DNA of 64,000 nucleotides from Saccharomycopsis malanga (lineage: Eukaryota > Ascomycota > Saccharomycetes > Ascoideales > Saccharomycopsidaceae). Within the stretch, counting starts at the first letter, position 1; the number at the start of each line of letters is the position of its first letter. The DNA lies in assembly GCA_004014935.1 (NCBI GenBank), contig CP025322.1, positions 930,001 through 994,000 on the forward strand. Reading direction: 5' to 3'. Below the pieces are notes generated by a model, which was not told where the DNA came from, did no database searches, and worked only from the letters and a program-made list of their open reading frames with translations. The translations under genes were made by a program, and so were the position numbers. Positions 28,859-38,993 of this stretch are shown here, one piece after another.

Positions 28859-29977
28859 TTAATGTTCGCCATAAATGGCTTCGTAGAGGTACAAGATTGC
28901 AAATATAAAGAATGTAGCTGCCCCACCAAGAGTAACTTTTTTCATACTGATTCTAGAAGCCAAAAACATGCCACCAAGAACAGCAATAGCTGTACAGAAA
29001 GTATGGCCTACACAACCACCCAAAATAGTGAACCAATAGTTACTTCCAGCAGCCAACGCAATAGTTGCAATTTGAGATCTATCACCCCATTCACCCAAAA
29101 AGGTTAAGACAAACACTTGAACCCAAGTAGGCGAAAGAACAAAGCTGACAAGTTGTTTGAACTCGTGCAAATATTTCTGGAAAACTGTGTTATGTGGGGG
29201 AACACTAGCACCTACGGCACCGGCTTCAATATCGTTATTTTTATCATTAATAGAGCTCAAAGCGATTTCTTCTTCAACTTCTGCCATTTCGTCATTGACG
29301 CCGACTTCGTTAGACATTTCCATTCCCTCGCGCAACAATCTGTAACCAAACACTACAAAGAGAAGACCAGCAAGGAATTGTGTGACTCGTTGAGGAATTA
29401 ATGCTGGTAAAGCATGTCCTACAATACCAGACAATACGGTCATCACCACCAAGGCACTGGCAGCAGCACTGAAGACCACTAATCTTGGTGATCTCATAGC
29501 CATCAAAGCAGCAATCAAAAATGTCTTGTCACCAATTTCAGATACAACAATCATTGAAAGAGAAACAATAAAAGAATGCCACTGGTCGCTTGGCTCAGCA
29601 TTTTCATCAGATCCACTTTTTTCGCCTTTTTTGTCACCGGCAATTGATTTCATGGTGTTAGAGTCTTTCACGTCCTTCATATAAGGAGGAGCCTCTTCAA
29701 CTAAACCATCTGCCGTCTTTTTCTTGTCATTGGCTGGTTTGATCTCTGTAACCATACCAGATTTACTTTTTGGGTGCTCCTTGGAAGCATATTTTGCAAC
29801 TTTTGTGTCTTTTTCAATAACTTCATTCTTGGTCAAATCCATATCAATTGATTTAGTATCAATCTTCGAGGCAACCTTCACATCTCTGCTAAGTGTCTGT
29901 GTTCCCGGCTCCTTCGCAAGAGCAAAAGCAACCAAAGCTAATTGTGATAAGCATAACACTTTTTGGCAAACCTTCAT
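28859..29977 (-). CDS. GDT1: Golgi Mn2+/Ca2+ transporter Gdt1 (UPF0016/TMEM165)
   Basis: 372 aa. Gdt1 imports Mn2+ and Ca2+ into the Golgi in exchange for protons, supporting glycosylation. A signal peptide is visible (residues 1-21, LCLSQLALVAFALA), followed by a Lys/Asp-rich lumenal stretch (about 22-130) that is longer than in S. cerevisiae Gdt1 (280 aa). Two inverted halves follow, each with the diagnostic E-x-G-D-[KR]-[TS] motif: EIGDKT at 147-152 and EWGDRS at 296-301. The acidic central loop (EVGVNDEMAEVEEEIALSS) separates three-helix bundles. Both ion-binding motifs are intact. The long hydrophilic N-terminal insert is the only unusual point. Confidence 0.93.
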   Translation of the reverse strand: MKVCQKVLCLSQLALVAFALAKEPGTQTLSRDVKVASKIDTKSIDMDLTKNEVIEKDTKVAKYASKEHPKSKSGMVTEIKPANDKKKTADGLVEEAPPYMKDVKDSNTMKSIAGDKKGEKSGSDENAEPSDQWHSFIVSLSMIVVSEIGDKTFLIAALMAMRSPRLVVFSAAASALVVMTVLSGIVGHALPALIPQRVTQFLAGLLFVVFGYRLLREGMEMSNEVGVNDEMAEVEEEIALSSINDKNNDIEAGAVGASVPPHNTVFQKYLHEFKQLVSFVLSPTWVQVFVLTFLGEWGDRSQIATIALAAGSNYWFTILGGCVGHTFCTAIAVLGGMFLASRISMKKVTLGGAATFFIFAILYLYEAIYGEH

Positions 29978-31082
29978 GATGAATATTAAATAATTGTAGA
30001 TAAAGTATAATGTTTTAGTGCAATGTTATCTGTTATCTTTTATCATATAAATTTTTTTTTCGTCTGTTTTTTTTCATTGGTCCGTTTGAAAAACCAGCGT
30101 GTCTCTACGCCTCGTTGGTCAATTAAACCGCAAGTTGAAATATAAGAATAGGTATAATGAGAGCAGCAGCGTAAAGTAACCTTGCAAAACCTGATCTATT
30201 TCATTTTTGATATTTGAGTTTCCACAAAGTAAAAGTATTTATAAATAAAGAATAGACGTTATCGGAGTCCTCGGTGTGTGAAAAACAAGTGTTATCGTAT
30301 GCAAAATTACTAATATCTTAAATGTGGTTGGGTAGAATAAGGTAAAAATACAACTACTGCTGTTTTTTGGAGACATTGTGTTTAGCTGTTTCTTATTGGG
30401 CAAATACACGTAAATGCATTTCTATAATATAAGTAGGTTGGCGATTTATCTTATGATATTGGTGCTTGAATGGCTATAAGCAATTAAGCGCGTTATCATG
30501 GTTTCAAGTTTACATGAGCCAACTTTCTATCATTATTCGCAACAAAAATAGAGCTCTCAATTTGAAGGTAATGAGTTATTTGTAAGTCATGCTAATTTAC
30601 CCAAAGTATTTTGTCAAGCGTTTGAGTATTTCATAATCATTTGTTACAATGTAGTAACAAAAGCTCAATAAATACAAAACATCTAATCAATTTGTCTCAC
30701 ATATTGTGAATTAAGAGAAATTAAAAGACATGTTATCACTGTAGGAATGTGCGCTTCATTCATTTACACCTTTCCGCCGATATATTTGACCAGTACTTCA
30801 TAGTAATGAGCGTTGGAAATAAATTACAACTACCACTTACAAACAACAATTTATGTAACAATAATCATGAAATGATAGTAAACAGGAAATAAATCAAAAT
30901 AAGGAACAATTTTAGAAGAGATGGAAAAAGCTGTATGGAAAAACAGCAGCTAATTCGATTGAAGATATGCTAAAGGATGATTGGGGTTCTTAAAGTATAT
31001 TTAAAGATGTGTGTAGCCAGCGGAACCTCAAAGAGTTGTGAAAAAAAAAAAATTATTTTGGTGTAACTATTGTGGACTGTAC
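29978..31082. other. Intergenic region: GDT1 promoter and NDUFV1 3' flank
   Basis: 1.1 kb, AT-rich, with T runs near 30050-30075. I see no RNA gene, SINE copy or conserved motif. Confidence 0.5.
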
Positions 31083-32552
31083 TTAATGGCTGGATGGAAC
31101 AGGGTTATTTATCACCTTACCGTCCTTTACATCACCCTCAGGAATCCATCCACCGTATTGGACGTCATGGCCGCTCTGTTCCTGGTATTGCTTGAACTTT
31201 TTGACGATTTCTGGTCTGAACTGTCTGATCAAACCTTGGACAGGCCATGCAGCAGCATCACCCAAGGCACAGATGGTGTGTTGTTCAATTTCCTTAGTCA
31301 ATTCCCAAATCATGTCGATTTCTTTTTCGGTACCTTGACCCTTGACAAATCTTCTCATCATTCTGTCTAACCAAGTAGTACCTTCTCTACATGGGGTACA
31401 TTGACCACAAGATTCGTGCTTGTAGAAGGCAGAAAATCTCTGGATAGCTCTGACAACGTCAGTCTGCTTGTTCATGACAATGACAGCAGCAGTACCCAAA
31501 CCGGAACCCACATCTTTCAAAGCATCATAGTCCATGAGAACTTCGGAACATGTGCTTTGTGGCATGATTGGCACAGAAGAACCACCTGGAACAACACCAA
31601 GCAAGTTATCCCAGCCGCCAATGACACCTCCACAGTGTTTGTCGATCAATTCACGCAATGGAATGGACATTTCTTCTTCAACCACACAAGGATGGTTGAC
31701 GTGACCGGAAATGGCATATAGTTTGGTACCAGCGTTTCTTGGTCTTCCAAACGATGCGAACCAGTCGCCGCCTCTTCTCAAGATGGTAGGGGCCACGGCC
31801 ACGGTTTCGACGTTGGTCACAGTGGATGGTCTGCCAAACAAACCAATTCCAGCTGGGAAAGGAGGCTTCAATCTTGGCTTACCGGCCTTACCCTCAATAG
31901 ATTCGATCAACGCTGTCTCCTCACCACAAATATAGGCACCAGCACCACGATGGATATAGATATCAAAGTCGTAGCCAGAACCACAGGCGTTCTTCCCAAT
32001 TAAACCATGTCTGTAGGCCTCGTTGATAGCCCTTTGCAAAGTGACTGCCTCGTTGTAGAACTCACCTCTGATATAAATGTAAGCAGCGGTTGCATTCATT
32101 GCACGGCCTGCCAAAAGACAACCCTCCACCAACTTGTGTGGGTCTTTTCTCATAATCTCTCTGTCCTTACAAGTGCCAGGCTCACCCTCATCGGCATTGA
32201 CAACCAAATATCTTGGGCCCGGGTTTTTTTCCCATCCTGGAGGGTTCATGAAAGACCATTTCAATCCAGATGGAAACCCAGCACCACCACGGCCTCTCAA
32301 GCCAGACTTTTTCATCTCGTCGATAATCCACTTGTCTCCCTTCAAAATAATCTCCTTGGTCTTGTACCAATCACCCATCTTCTGTGCAGACTTGAGATCA
32401 GACCCATAGTTCTCATACAAGTTTTGGAAAATACGGTCCTGGTCGCTCAACCCGCCATAGTGACGAGGAGGATTGGCTGCGCTGTCACTGACAGTGGCCA
32501 ACCCACGCTTCATAAATACATTTGTGCGGGCCCTGATGGTGTTGCGGAGCAT
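31083..32552 (-). CDS. NDUFV1: Complex I 51 kDa flavoprotein subunit (NDUFV1/NUBM), mitochondrial
   Basis: 489 aa. It binds NADH, FMN and the N3 [4Fe-4S] cluster at the tip of respiratory complex I. A presequence ([20 protein letters not shown]) precedes the mature protein. The NADH/FMN motif [10 protein letters not shown] is at residues 87-96, with [16 protein letters not shown] downstream and [15 protein letters not shown] near 204-218. N3 ligands are Cys382, Cys385, Cys388 ([11 protein letters not shown]) and Cys428 (HTICALGD). All ligands are intact, so the gene looks functional. Saccharomycetaceae lack complex I, so the species lies outside that family. The promoter has a CCAAT on the minus strand. 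It is divergent from the DUF2433-like gene. Confidence 0.97.
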   Translation of the reverse strand: MLRNTIRARTNVFMKRGLATVSDSAANPPRHYGGLSDQDRIFQNLYENYGSDLKSAQKMGDWYKTKEIILKGDKWIIDEMKKSGLRGRGGAGFPSGLKWSFMNPPGWEKNPGPRYLVVNADEGEPGTCKDREIMRKDPHKLVEGCLLAGRAMNATAAYIYIRGEFYNEAVTLQRAINEAYRHGLIGKNACGSGYDFDIYIHRGAGAYICGEETALIESIEGKAGKPRLKPPFPAGIGLFGRPSTVTNVETVAVAPTILRRGGDWFASFGRPRNAGTKLYAISGHVNHPCVVEEEMSIPLRELIDKHCGGVIGGWDNLLGVVPGGSSVPIMPQSTCSEVLMDYDALKDVGSGLGTAAVIVMNKQTDVVRAIQRFSAFYKHESCGQCTPCREGTTWLDRMMRRFVKGQGTEKEIDMIWELTKEIEQHTICALGDAAAWPVQGLIRQFRPEIVKKFKQYQEQSGHDVQYGGWIPEGDVKDGKVINNPVPSSH

Positions 32553-32982
32553 GTTGTTCTGTCCTGATTCTAATGCTTTTCTATTCCTTGAGCTTCAAAC
32601 TGCTCTCTTTCTCTCTCTCTCTGCTTTTTCATATCCTGATATTTGTTTTTCTGTTCGCTTAACATTTACAACACTCTCATTGGCCTGGAGATATGGTCAT
32701 TGCCCGGCCGTTTTATGGTTATGTGCCATGGTTTGTTATACTCACGTGCATTGCATATCGGGTCTCATAACGTATGGTTATGGGTGATGCTGAAAAATAG
32801 CAGTGAATATATATATATATATATGCATCTCTATTATATGGCAATATAATATATGGCAAGGCTGATGATATTTAGATGAAATATTCATAGGCCAATTGAA
32901 GAGGATATTTGAACACAATCTGTGTTTTTTCTGTAACTACGGGCGGTACAAAAATTAGCTAATAAAAAAAAAGAATTTTGCA
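32553..32982. other. Divergent promoter region NDUFV1/DUF2433-like gene
   Basis: 430 bp. It contains a minus-strand CCAAT (32679-32683), a CACGTG core at 32743-32748 and an AT dinucleotide run near 32808-32824. No SINE copy was seen. Confidence 0.5.
32679..32683 (-). promoter_or_regulatory. CCAAT box upstream of NDUFV1
   Basis: ATTGG on the plus strand, read as GGCCAATGAG on the minus strand, about 127 bp before the complex I gene. It parallels the CCAAT upstream of ATP4 and suggests HAP-type respiratory control; inference only. Confidence 0.45.
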
Positions 32983-34881
32983 ATGACCCAGCCGCGGGTT
33001 TTGAACCATAATGGCTTTCGGGTGCTCTGTGTGGCAGAGGTGAGAGGCGAGTTTGAGAAGCTCAATGTTCTTGCTGAACGGCATGATGCATCTATTATTA
33101 TCCACACAGGCAATTTTGGTTTCTTTGACAGCAACAGTCTTGGGAAGATACACGAGAGCTATCTTCGGCACATTGTAGCGTTCTCTCCACTAGTGGATGA
33201 CAAGGTGAAGATCGAGGTGAACCAGTTTTCCAAGGTGACCCCTGCAAGCAAGGAGGACGAAGGAAAAATAGTGGACTATGTAAAGAACCAGCGGCTTTCC
33301 GACTTGGACCGGTTACTCACCGGAGAGCTCCGGCTTAAAGTGCCTGTTTATACAATATATGGAATGATCGAAGATACCTCGGTGATCAACCGATTCAAGC
33401 TAGGGATCTACGAGGTGCCCAACTTACATTTAATAGATGAAAATACAGTGCACAACATTGCGCTTCCAGACGGTCTGGCACTCTGCTTGCTTGGACTAGG
33501 CGGCGCACTCAACGTGTCCAAGCTTTTTTTCCACGGAACATATGATGACTCGATCCAGGCTGAGCTTGCCAAAATTGCTCCGGAAAAACAAGAGGACAAG
33601 TTTTTTGTCCCAACCTCCGGCGATCCAGGCAACACTTGGATCACTTTGCTACAAGTGGGAAAGCTTATCAAAACTGTCAATTCCAACTACAAAACACATC
33701 CAACCAGCCGCAAAGCTGTCAAGCTCTTTGTAACACATTCATCACCTTCAAAGGAAAGCTTGCTTGAACATATGGCTATATTTTTGAAAGCAGACTACAC
33801 AATTTCCAACTCTCTTCATTTCTTGTACAGCTCGTCGTACAACGAGCTTTCAATCTGTCCCAACTATGAGTTCTTTAAAAACAAGTTCATAGACTCTAAG
33901 TTGCAGTTGATCAAAATATGGAAAAACATAAGGTCAACAATAGAACTAATAACTAAAAAAGAGGATAATCCAAATAAGGAAGAGATCTCCGAATTGTTTG
34001 AGATTGCTTTGAATTGTTTTGATCGTATTCCAATCTCGTCCTCAACCCTTGCACCAAACTCCTCGTTAACAATAAAAAACAACCACACTACAGACACCCA
34101 ACCTTCTGTGCTGGGTAAAAACATCATACCATTGTCATTGCGCAATAAATCATCTCTTGCAAACGATCACGTAGTCTCAAAGCGTCAGAATGACAGCTAC
34201 TATTCTGCCTTCCAAAACCTATGGCATTTCAATCTCTGTGATTTGGAAAATGGCCATTTGGTTTTGAATATCGAAAATGGCCGCTTCCAGATGGAAACAT
34301 TTGCAAAAGGATTCGACTTTGGTTTCAGAAGATCAGATAACAGCCCAGATGAAGACTTTGAAGATTATTCCTACGACGCAAGTGCCATATACGAAACCGA
34401 AGACCCTAAAAGTGATGAGGGAGAACAAAACGATGACTCAGAAAGTGACGTGACCAGTAAGTTGGCAGCAGCTAAATCATCCAGCCAGCGAGAATCCTCC
34501 AAATCAATAAACATCGGAGATTCAAAATCTCTGGAAGAGGAACTGCCATCTGCCATTCTTGCTGACAAGCTGGCATCAGACGAAACGAAGCACAATGACG
34601 ACACACAGAAAATTTTCATCAATATTGGCCCCATAGACAATAAGAAAACGGATTTTTCATCCACTTTCGATACTGAAGAGACTAGCGCAGACGATACTAC
34701 TTTTGATGATGCACTTTTCGGCGAAAAACTCACTCATGGCAGTAACGGTAAGAGCACACACCGTTACAGTAGCAGTAGCCGTGGCTCGCGGGGCAGAAAC
34801 AGTGGATTTAGGGGTAGAGGCTCACTGAGGGGCAGGGGCCGCGGTAATTCTAGAGGAAGAGGAAGAGGCAGTAGAGATTAA
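32983..34881 (+). CDS. DUF2433-like metallophosphoesterase-fold protein with RG-rich tail
   Basis: 632 aa. Residues 12-60 (RVLCVAEVRGEFEKLNVLAE; IIIHTGNFGFFDSNSLGKI) match the start of the fungal DUF2433 family, which resembles metallophosphoesterases; where the superfamily has a GD metal motif this protein has GN (HTGNFGF), so catalysis may be lost. The domain continues to about residue 310 (VPVYTIYGMIEDTSVINRF; LFVTHSSPSKESLLEHMAIF). Residues 440-600 are acidic and Ser-rich. The last 40 residues form an RG/RGG box (SRGSRGRNSGFRGRGSLRGR), typical of RNA-binding or methylated proteins. A link to RNA is inferred from that tail. I do not know a characterised yeast counterpart. Confidence 0.75.
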   Translation: MTQPRVLNHNGFRVLCVAEVRGEFEKLNVLAERHDASIIIHTGNFGFFDSNSLGKIHESYLRHIVAFSPLVDDKVKIEVNQFSKVTPASKEDEGKIVDYVKNQRLSDLDRLLTGELRLKVPVYTIYGMIEDTSVINRFKLGIYEVPNLHLIDENTVHNIALPDGLALCLLGLGGALNVSKLFFHGTYDDSIQAELAKIAPEKQEDKFFVPTSGDPGNTWITLLQVGKLIKTVNSNYKTHPTSRKAVKLFVTHSSPSKESLLEHMAIFLKADYTISNSLHFLYSSSYNELSICPNYEFFKNKFIDSKLQLIKIWKNIRSTIELITKKEDNPNKEEISELFEIALNCFDRIPISSSTLAPNSSLTIKNNHTTDTQPSVLGKNIIPLSLRNKSSLANDHVVSKRQNDSYYSAFQNLWHFNLCDLENGHLVLNIENGRFQMETFAKGFDFGFRRSDNSPDEDFEDYSYDASAIYETEDPKSDEGEQNDDSESDVTSKLAAAKSSSQRESSKSINIGDSKSLEEELPSAILADKLASDETKHNDDTQKIFINIGPIDNKKTDFSSTFDTEETSADDTTFDDALFGEKLTHGSNGKSTHRYSSSSRGSRGRNSGFRGRGSLRGRGRGNSRGRGRGSRD

Positions 34882-35933
34882 TGTAATTATTTCAAGGTTT
34901 AGTATATGTATGCTGTCAACTATACAATCTTCAATTGTATTGCTAAGAAACAATCAAAAACACTGCGCATAAGTTTGTACCAAGAATAATTAAAGCACAG
35001 TGTTTTTTTTTTCTTTTTTTTTCCAGTTTCTTTTTGATATTTGACAGCTTTCAGTTCAAAATTGATTGTTTCATTTAATAGGAAGTAGCATTGTCAGTAT
35101 GTTTCGGATGAAGTATAGTCTAAATCAAACACAATCAATATTCGAAGCAAAGCCTTGTTTTTTGAAAAGAAACAGATGAAAGAAATCATGCCCGAAAAAA
35201 CTAGGATTTATGGAAACAAATAGTTTATGTCAGAATAACAATAAGTTGGCGATAATATTTGTATGGCAATATAAAAATATCTTGTACTACTATATGACAT
35301 GCATTTTATTTATTATCTTAAATAAAATTATGTAAAATACTGTCGTATTTCAAGCAAAATAAATAAACTAATTGGTCATCCAATCACATTTGATGTTTGG
35401 TTATTTGTAATATTTCTTTTCTTTATCTACGTCTACGTTTAGTTATACATATTCCGGTTATTACGTTCAGTCACATAAAAGAAAGGAAAGGGCCAAAAGT
35501 AAGGAATAAGGTAAAGAATAAAGTTAGTTAAAACTATGTTGTTTCGTTAAATACCCCACATATCACAATCTGTCAATCACCGTCGGCTTATGCAAAATTA
35601 TGCAGCGATGTGTAACCATGTGACTCAATGTATGAATGCCAGTTGTTCATAACATTTTTAGATTTCAGCCGAGATTTGAATTTGTTGTTTATAATTCATC
35701 ACTATGGCTGATATTTCAAATAGTCTTAGCCATGTCTATACTCACCATTCTCAAATTAGGCAAGGTCCAAAAATTAATGCAACTCTCACGATCGCCTGAA
35801 TAATATCAAAGCTTTGAATTTTATCGCCATTAGAATCTCAAACAAGCAAGAGGTAAGAATTTATAACTTGTTCGAGACTGTAAGATTCAATAATTGCAAT
35901 AATAAATATAAAGAATAAAAAAAAAAAAGAAAG

Positions 35934-36007
35934 CACCGAACCTGGGACTCGAACCCAGAATCTCCTGATTAGAAGTCAGACGCCCTAACCAATTAGGCTA
36001 GCCCGGC
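35934..36007 (-). tRNA. tRNA-Arg(UCU)
   Basis: 74 nt on the minus strand. The acceptor stem GCCGGGC pairs with GTTCGGT (G-T pairs allowed), with G as discriminator. D arm GCCT-AATTGGTTA-GGGC; anticodon arm TCTGA-CTTCTAA-TCAGG with anticodon TCT, reading AGA; T arm CTGGG-TTCGAGT-CCCAG. No intron. A long T run follows on the transcribed strand (complement of 35919-35930), a normal RNA polymerase III terminator. Confidence 0.96.
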
Positions 36008-36133
36008 TGTTCTCTGACTGCGAATTGTTCGTAAGAGTCATGTGTTGACGACATCTTGTGATACTTAACATACGCCAAACTCAGGCACTGTAAATGTGAC
36101 TGAAAATTAATATCAAATATTCAAAAAATATCC

Positions 36134-36336
36134 AATAATAATAATCTTATACTTAAAACCCAGTATATATCAGTTGCGTATATAGGCTCTATACTTAAAT
36201 GATGCTTGACAAACGCCCAGTAGGAAATAAAATCTAATAACTAAAAAAAATTATGAAGTATTTACTTGAACGCCCAATGAGTTGGCGATTAAGTACTAGC
36301 CTCTAGGTCATTTTTCAAACAGTTGCACTCGCCTAT
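36134..36336 (-). mobile_element. tRNA-derived SINE, degenerate 5'-truncated copy
   Basis: The tail is at the left (ATT units, complement of 36134-36145), then the 3' module (complement of CCCAGTATATATCAGTTG), a drifted middle and the hairpin region, ending near TTGCACTCGCCTATG. The head is missing. It lies about 127 bp upstream of tRNA-Arg. No clear target duplication. Confidence 0.7.
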
Positions 36337-36768
36337 GTTTTCATGTCCAATTGTAAATAAAGAATCCAAAATAAAAGGTTTTTCCCTAAATTAGTAAAAA
36401 ATTGTGAGAAGTTTAGCAAGACGTTTTGCCTACTCACGAAATAATATATCATATGTAATAACAAAAATATATATATATATATATATTTGGTAAAATATAA
36501 GAGGTACAGTAGTTGTATGATTTTTTATATTATTATCAAACTGTGTGTTTTGCAAAAGCGTTTCGAGCAAAGTATAGTAAGGTATAGTATTTTTAACGAA
36601 ACGAATACATAAGATACTGGTAAAGAGCAAGGTTACTCACAGTTGTTTGGTTCAAAAAATGGCCATGAGAGAAACTGCAGGAAAAATTAAAACCAAAGGC
36701 AGATGGTGATAATGATTTAAAATAAATTCTGGGTGTACAAGTTGTAAGTTGAAAGATCTAAGGGGATT

Positions 36769-36958
36769 AATAATATCATATATTTCAAGCCCAGTACATA
36801 TCAGTTTCGTATATACGCGCTATGTCTAAGGGACTTGGTAAAACCCAGTGGGGAAAACCCAATCATGTCCCGGTAATTGTTAGCTGCCCACCGTCTTTTT
36901 CCTGAACACCCGATGGGTTGGAAAGTTAACACTGACCACTGAGCCAAATGGCTCAGTG
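36769..36958 (-). mobile_element. tRNA-derived SINE, short form with 14-bp target-site duplication
   Basis: Flanked by GATCTAAGGGGATT at 36755-36768 and 36959-36972, a perfect duplication. On the minus strand it starts CCACTGAGCCATTTGGCTCA (A box TGGCTCAGTGG), and after GTCAGTG jumps to TTTCCAACCCATCGGGTG, skipping the B box and middle body. The 3' module and AATATATGATATTATT-type tail are intact. Apart from the gap it is nearly identical to the copy at 47475, so it is probably young. Confidence 0.9.
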
Positions 36959-37838
36959 GATCTAAGGGGATTTAAAAGAAATTTACTACGCAGCATTATG
37001 CTTTTATCTTTTTCTCAAAATTATTCAAAACAACGGTGAAAATGAAAGGTTTACATTATTGAAATATTGGCTTTCTGCATGCTAGAAGTATTTCCTGATT
37101 TATATGACAAAAAGTTTGGCTATAGCTCTTTTACGAAGCAAGCGGAAGTCCAGCAAAGAGTTACTAGTCCGAAAAATTAGTTCAGTTTAAAAAATGGTCC
37201 TAAACGATGGATCGAAAAATGTAAACATGTTCTGAGAGTGCAATGGCCTTGTGGCTATTCTATGGTCAGCCAAGCCTATTGTTGTTCCTTTCTTACGGAC
37301 AATGAAACATTGGTTGTCTTGTACAATAGACAACTGTTTGAACAAAATTAGAAGCACCCAGACACCGAAAGTTTAAATTTTAGAACGGAAGGCATATACA
37401 AAGGAGACTCTGGTTGAAAATGAATGGAAAGAAATAGAACCACTTCAAAGGAAAAATGGAAAAAAATTAGTGAAAGCCTTGCAAAAAGGTTAAAAAAGGA
37501 AATGCAGTTGTCATTTAGCAACGTTACGATCGCTAATTATATGATCGCCTATACGACTATGCCAGTATATCCTTGAAACGAGAGCTCTTGTAAATTACCA
37601 ATGTTTTCATACCCCGGTATCACGTGCCGAAAAAATTTTGGTAGCCGGAATAGTGTTTCAGCATCGGTCGGAATTCTCGATTACTCTTCTGCAGCTTAAT
37701 GCATATGTATGCATAGTTCCTTCGTATGGTCGTTTTCCTTTATTTAGTAGCTACATATATATATAGATATGAATGCCATGAACTGTTTATACAATTTTTT
37801 TTTCTTTCATTGACAACTGGACAACACAAAAATACACA

Positions 37839-38993
37839 ATGCAGTGTCTTTTTATGATTTTTGCTTTGATTGCCTGCTCTGCAGTGGCTCGCGCATTTGA
37901 TCCATCATCCAATCAAAACGTTGCCTTGTATTGGGGCCAAAATTCTTTAGGAACCAAAACTGACCATAAATTTAATGAGAAAAACTTGACTTATTACTGT
38001 CAAAGTGAAAATGTGGATATCGTACTTTTGTCTTTTTTGAGTAACTTTCCAGGAAAAAACAATATTCCAACTTTAACTTTCAACGGGTATGAATTTTCTG
38101 AACAATATCAAAATGAATTGACTGGCTTGGCTAATCAAATCAAAACTTGTCAGAACAATGACAAGTTGGTTCTTTTGTCTCTTGGTGGTGAAGGTTCTGG
38201 ATATGGATTTAAAAATGATTCAGAGGGCTCTGCCTTTGCTCATACCTTATGGAACATGTTTGGACCTGCCAATGAATCCACCAGTTCGAATGTCAAAAGA
38301 CCATTTGGCGATGTCTTGATAGATGGGTTTGACTTGGATGCCGAAAACACCAACGAAACCGGTTATATCAACTTGTTATATGCCTTGAAACAACATATAA
38401 ACGCTACCCAGACCAAACAATACTATCTCAGTCTTGCCCCACAATGTCCTACTGCCGACAACAACTTGGCACAAGTGCTTGAAAGCAACTATCTTGATTT
38501 TGCATTTATTCAATTCTACAACAACAAGGAGGCTTGTGACGCCAACACTGACAAATTCAATTGGGAATGGTGGGCTGACTGGGCAGAGAACTCTTCAAAT
38601 AACAAGAATGTTAAAATTTTTTTAGGACTTCCCGGTTCCTCTGCAGCTGCCGCAAGTGGTTATATTGACAACCTGACTCTTTTGGGTGAAAAGGTCTACC
38701 AAGCCTCTCGCAACAGCTCATTTGGTGGTGTTTCTATTTTTGATGCTGGTACTGCTTTCAATAATACCGAATCTCCAAATGGTGATTATGTAGAAATTGT
38801 CAAAAAGGCCTTCAACTATCATCCATCCCATAGTGAAAATTACTTTTCTTTTTCAGCTTCCAGTTCAGCTTCCAGCTCTGCTTCTAATACTGCTTCAGGC
38901 TCTGCTAGCAGCACTAAAAACGCTGCTGCAATTGCCGGCTACGAGTTTTCCTTCTTCAGCGCTGCTCTTTTCGCATTGTTCAGTTTCATTTAA
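37839..38993 (+). CDS. GH18 class III chitinase, probably GPI-anchored
   Basis: 384 aa. It has a signal peptide (residues 1-19, LFMIFALIACSAVARA) and a catalytic GH18 domain (20-315): YWGQNSLG near 31-38, SLGGEGSGYGF near 114-124, and the catalytic motif D162-G-F-D165-L-D167-A-E169 with the proton-donor Glu intact. N-glycosylation sites (NLT, NES, NET, NSS) are frequent. A Ser/Ala-rich stretch (about 335-360) and a hydrophobic C-terminus (FSFFSAALFALFSFI) suggest a GPI signal. It lacks a clear C-terminal chitin-binding domain, unlike S. cerevisiae Cts1, and looks closer to the Candida Cht1/Cht2 type. Role in cell separation or wall remodelling is inferred. GPI2 and TED1 of the anchor pathway are in the same window. 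Confidence 0.93.
   Translation: MQCLFMIFALIACSAVARAFDPSSNQNVALYWGQNSLGTKTDHKFNEKNLTYYCQSENVDIVLLSFLSNFPGKNNIPTLTFNGYEFSEQYQNELTGLANQIKTCQNNDKLVLLSLGGEGSGYGFKNDSEGSAFAHTLWNMFGPANESTSSNVKRPFGDVLIDGFDLDAENTNETGYINLLYALKQHINATQTKQYYLSLAPQCPTADNNLAQVLESNYLDFAFIQFYNNKEACDANTDKFNWEWWADWAENSSNNKNVKIFLGLPGSSAAAASGYIDNLTLLGEKVYQASRNSSFGGVSIFDAGTAFNNTESPNGDYVEIVKKAFNYHPSHSENYFSFSASSSASSSASNTASGSASSTKNAAAIAGYEFSFFSAALFALFSFI

Larger units (their letters stand above)
34882..37838. other. Gene-poor 3 kb region with tRNA-Arg and two SINE copies; chitinase promoter
   Basis: It contains tRNA-Arg(UCU) at 35934-36007 (minus), SINE copies at 36134-36336 and 36769-36958 (both minus), an AT run near 36467-36486, and the chitinase promoter with CACGTG at 37621-37626 and a near-palindrome ATGCATA-TG-TATGCAT at 37699-37714. 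No other gene is supported. Confidence 0.5.

Noticed and set aside
34882-37838. Centromere candidate in the gene-poor AT-rich region
   Set aside because: It has no point-centromere CDE arrangement or large inverted repeat; low gene density alone is not evidence.
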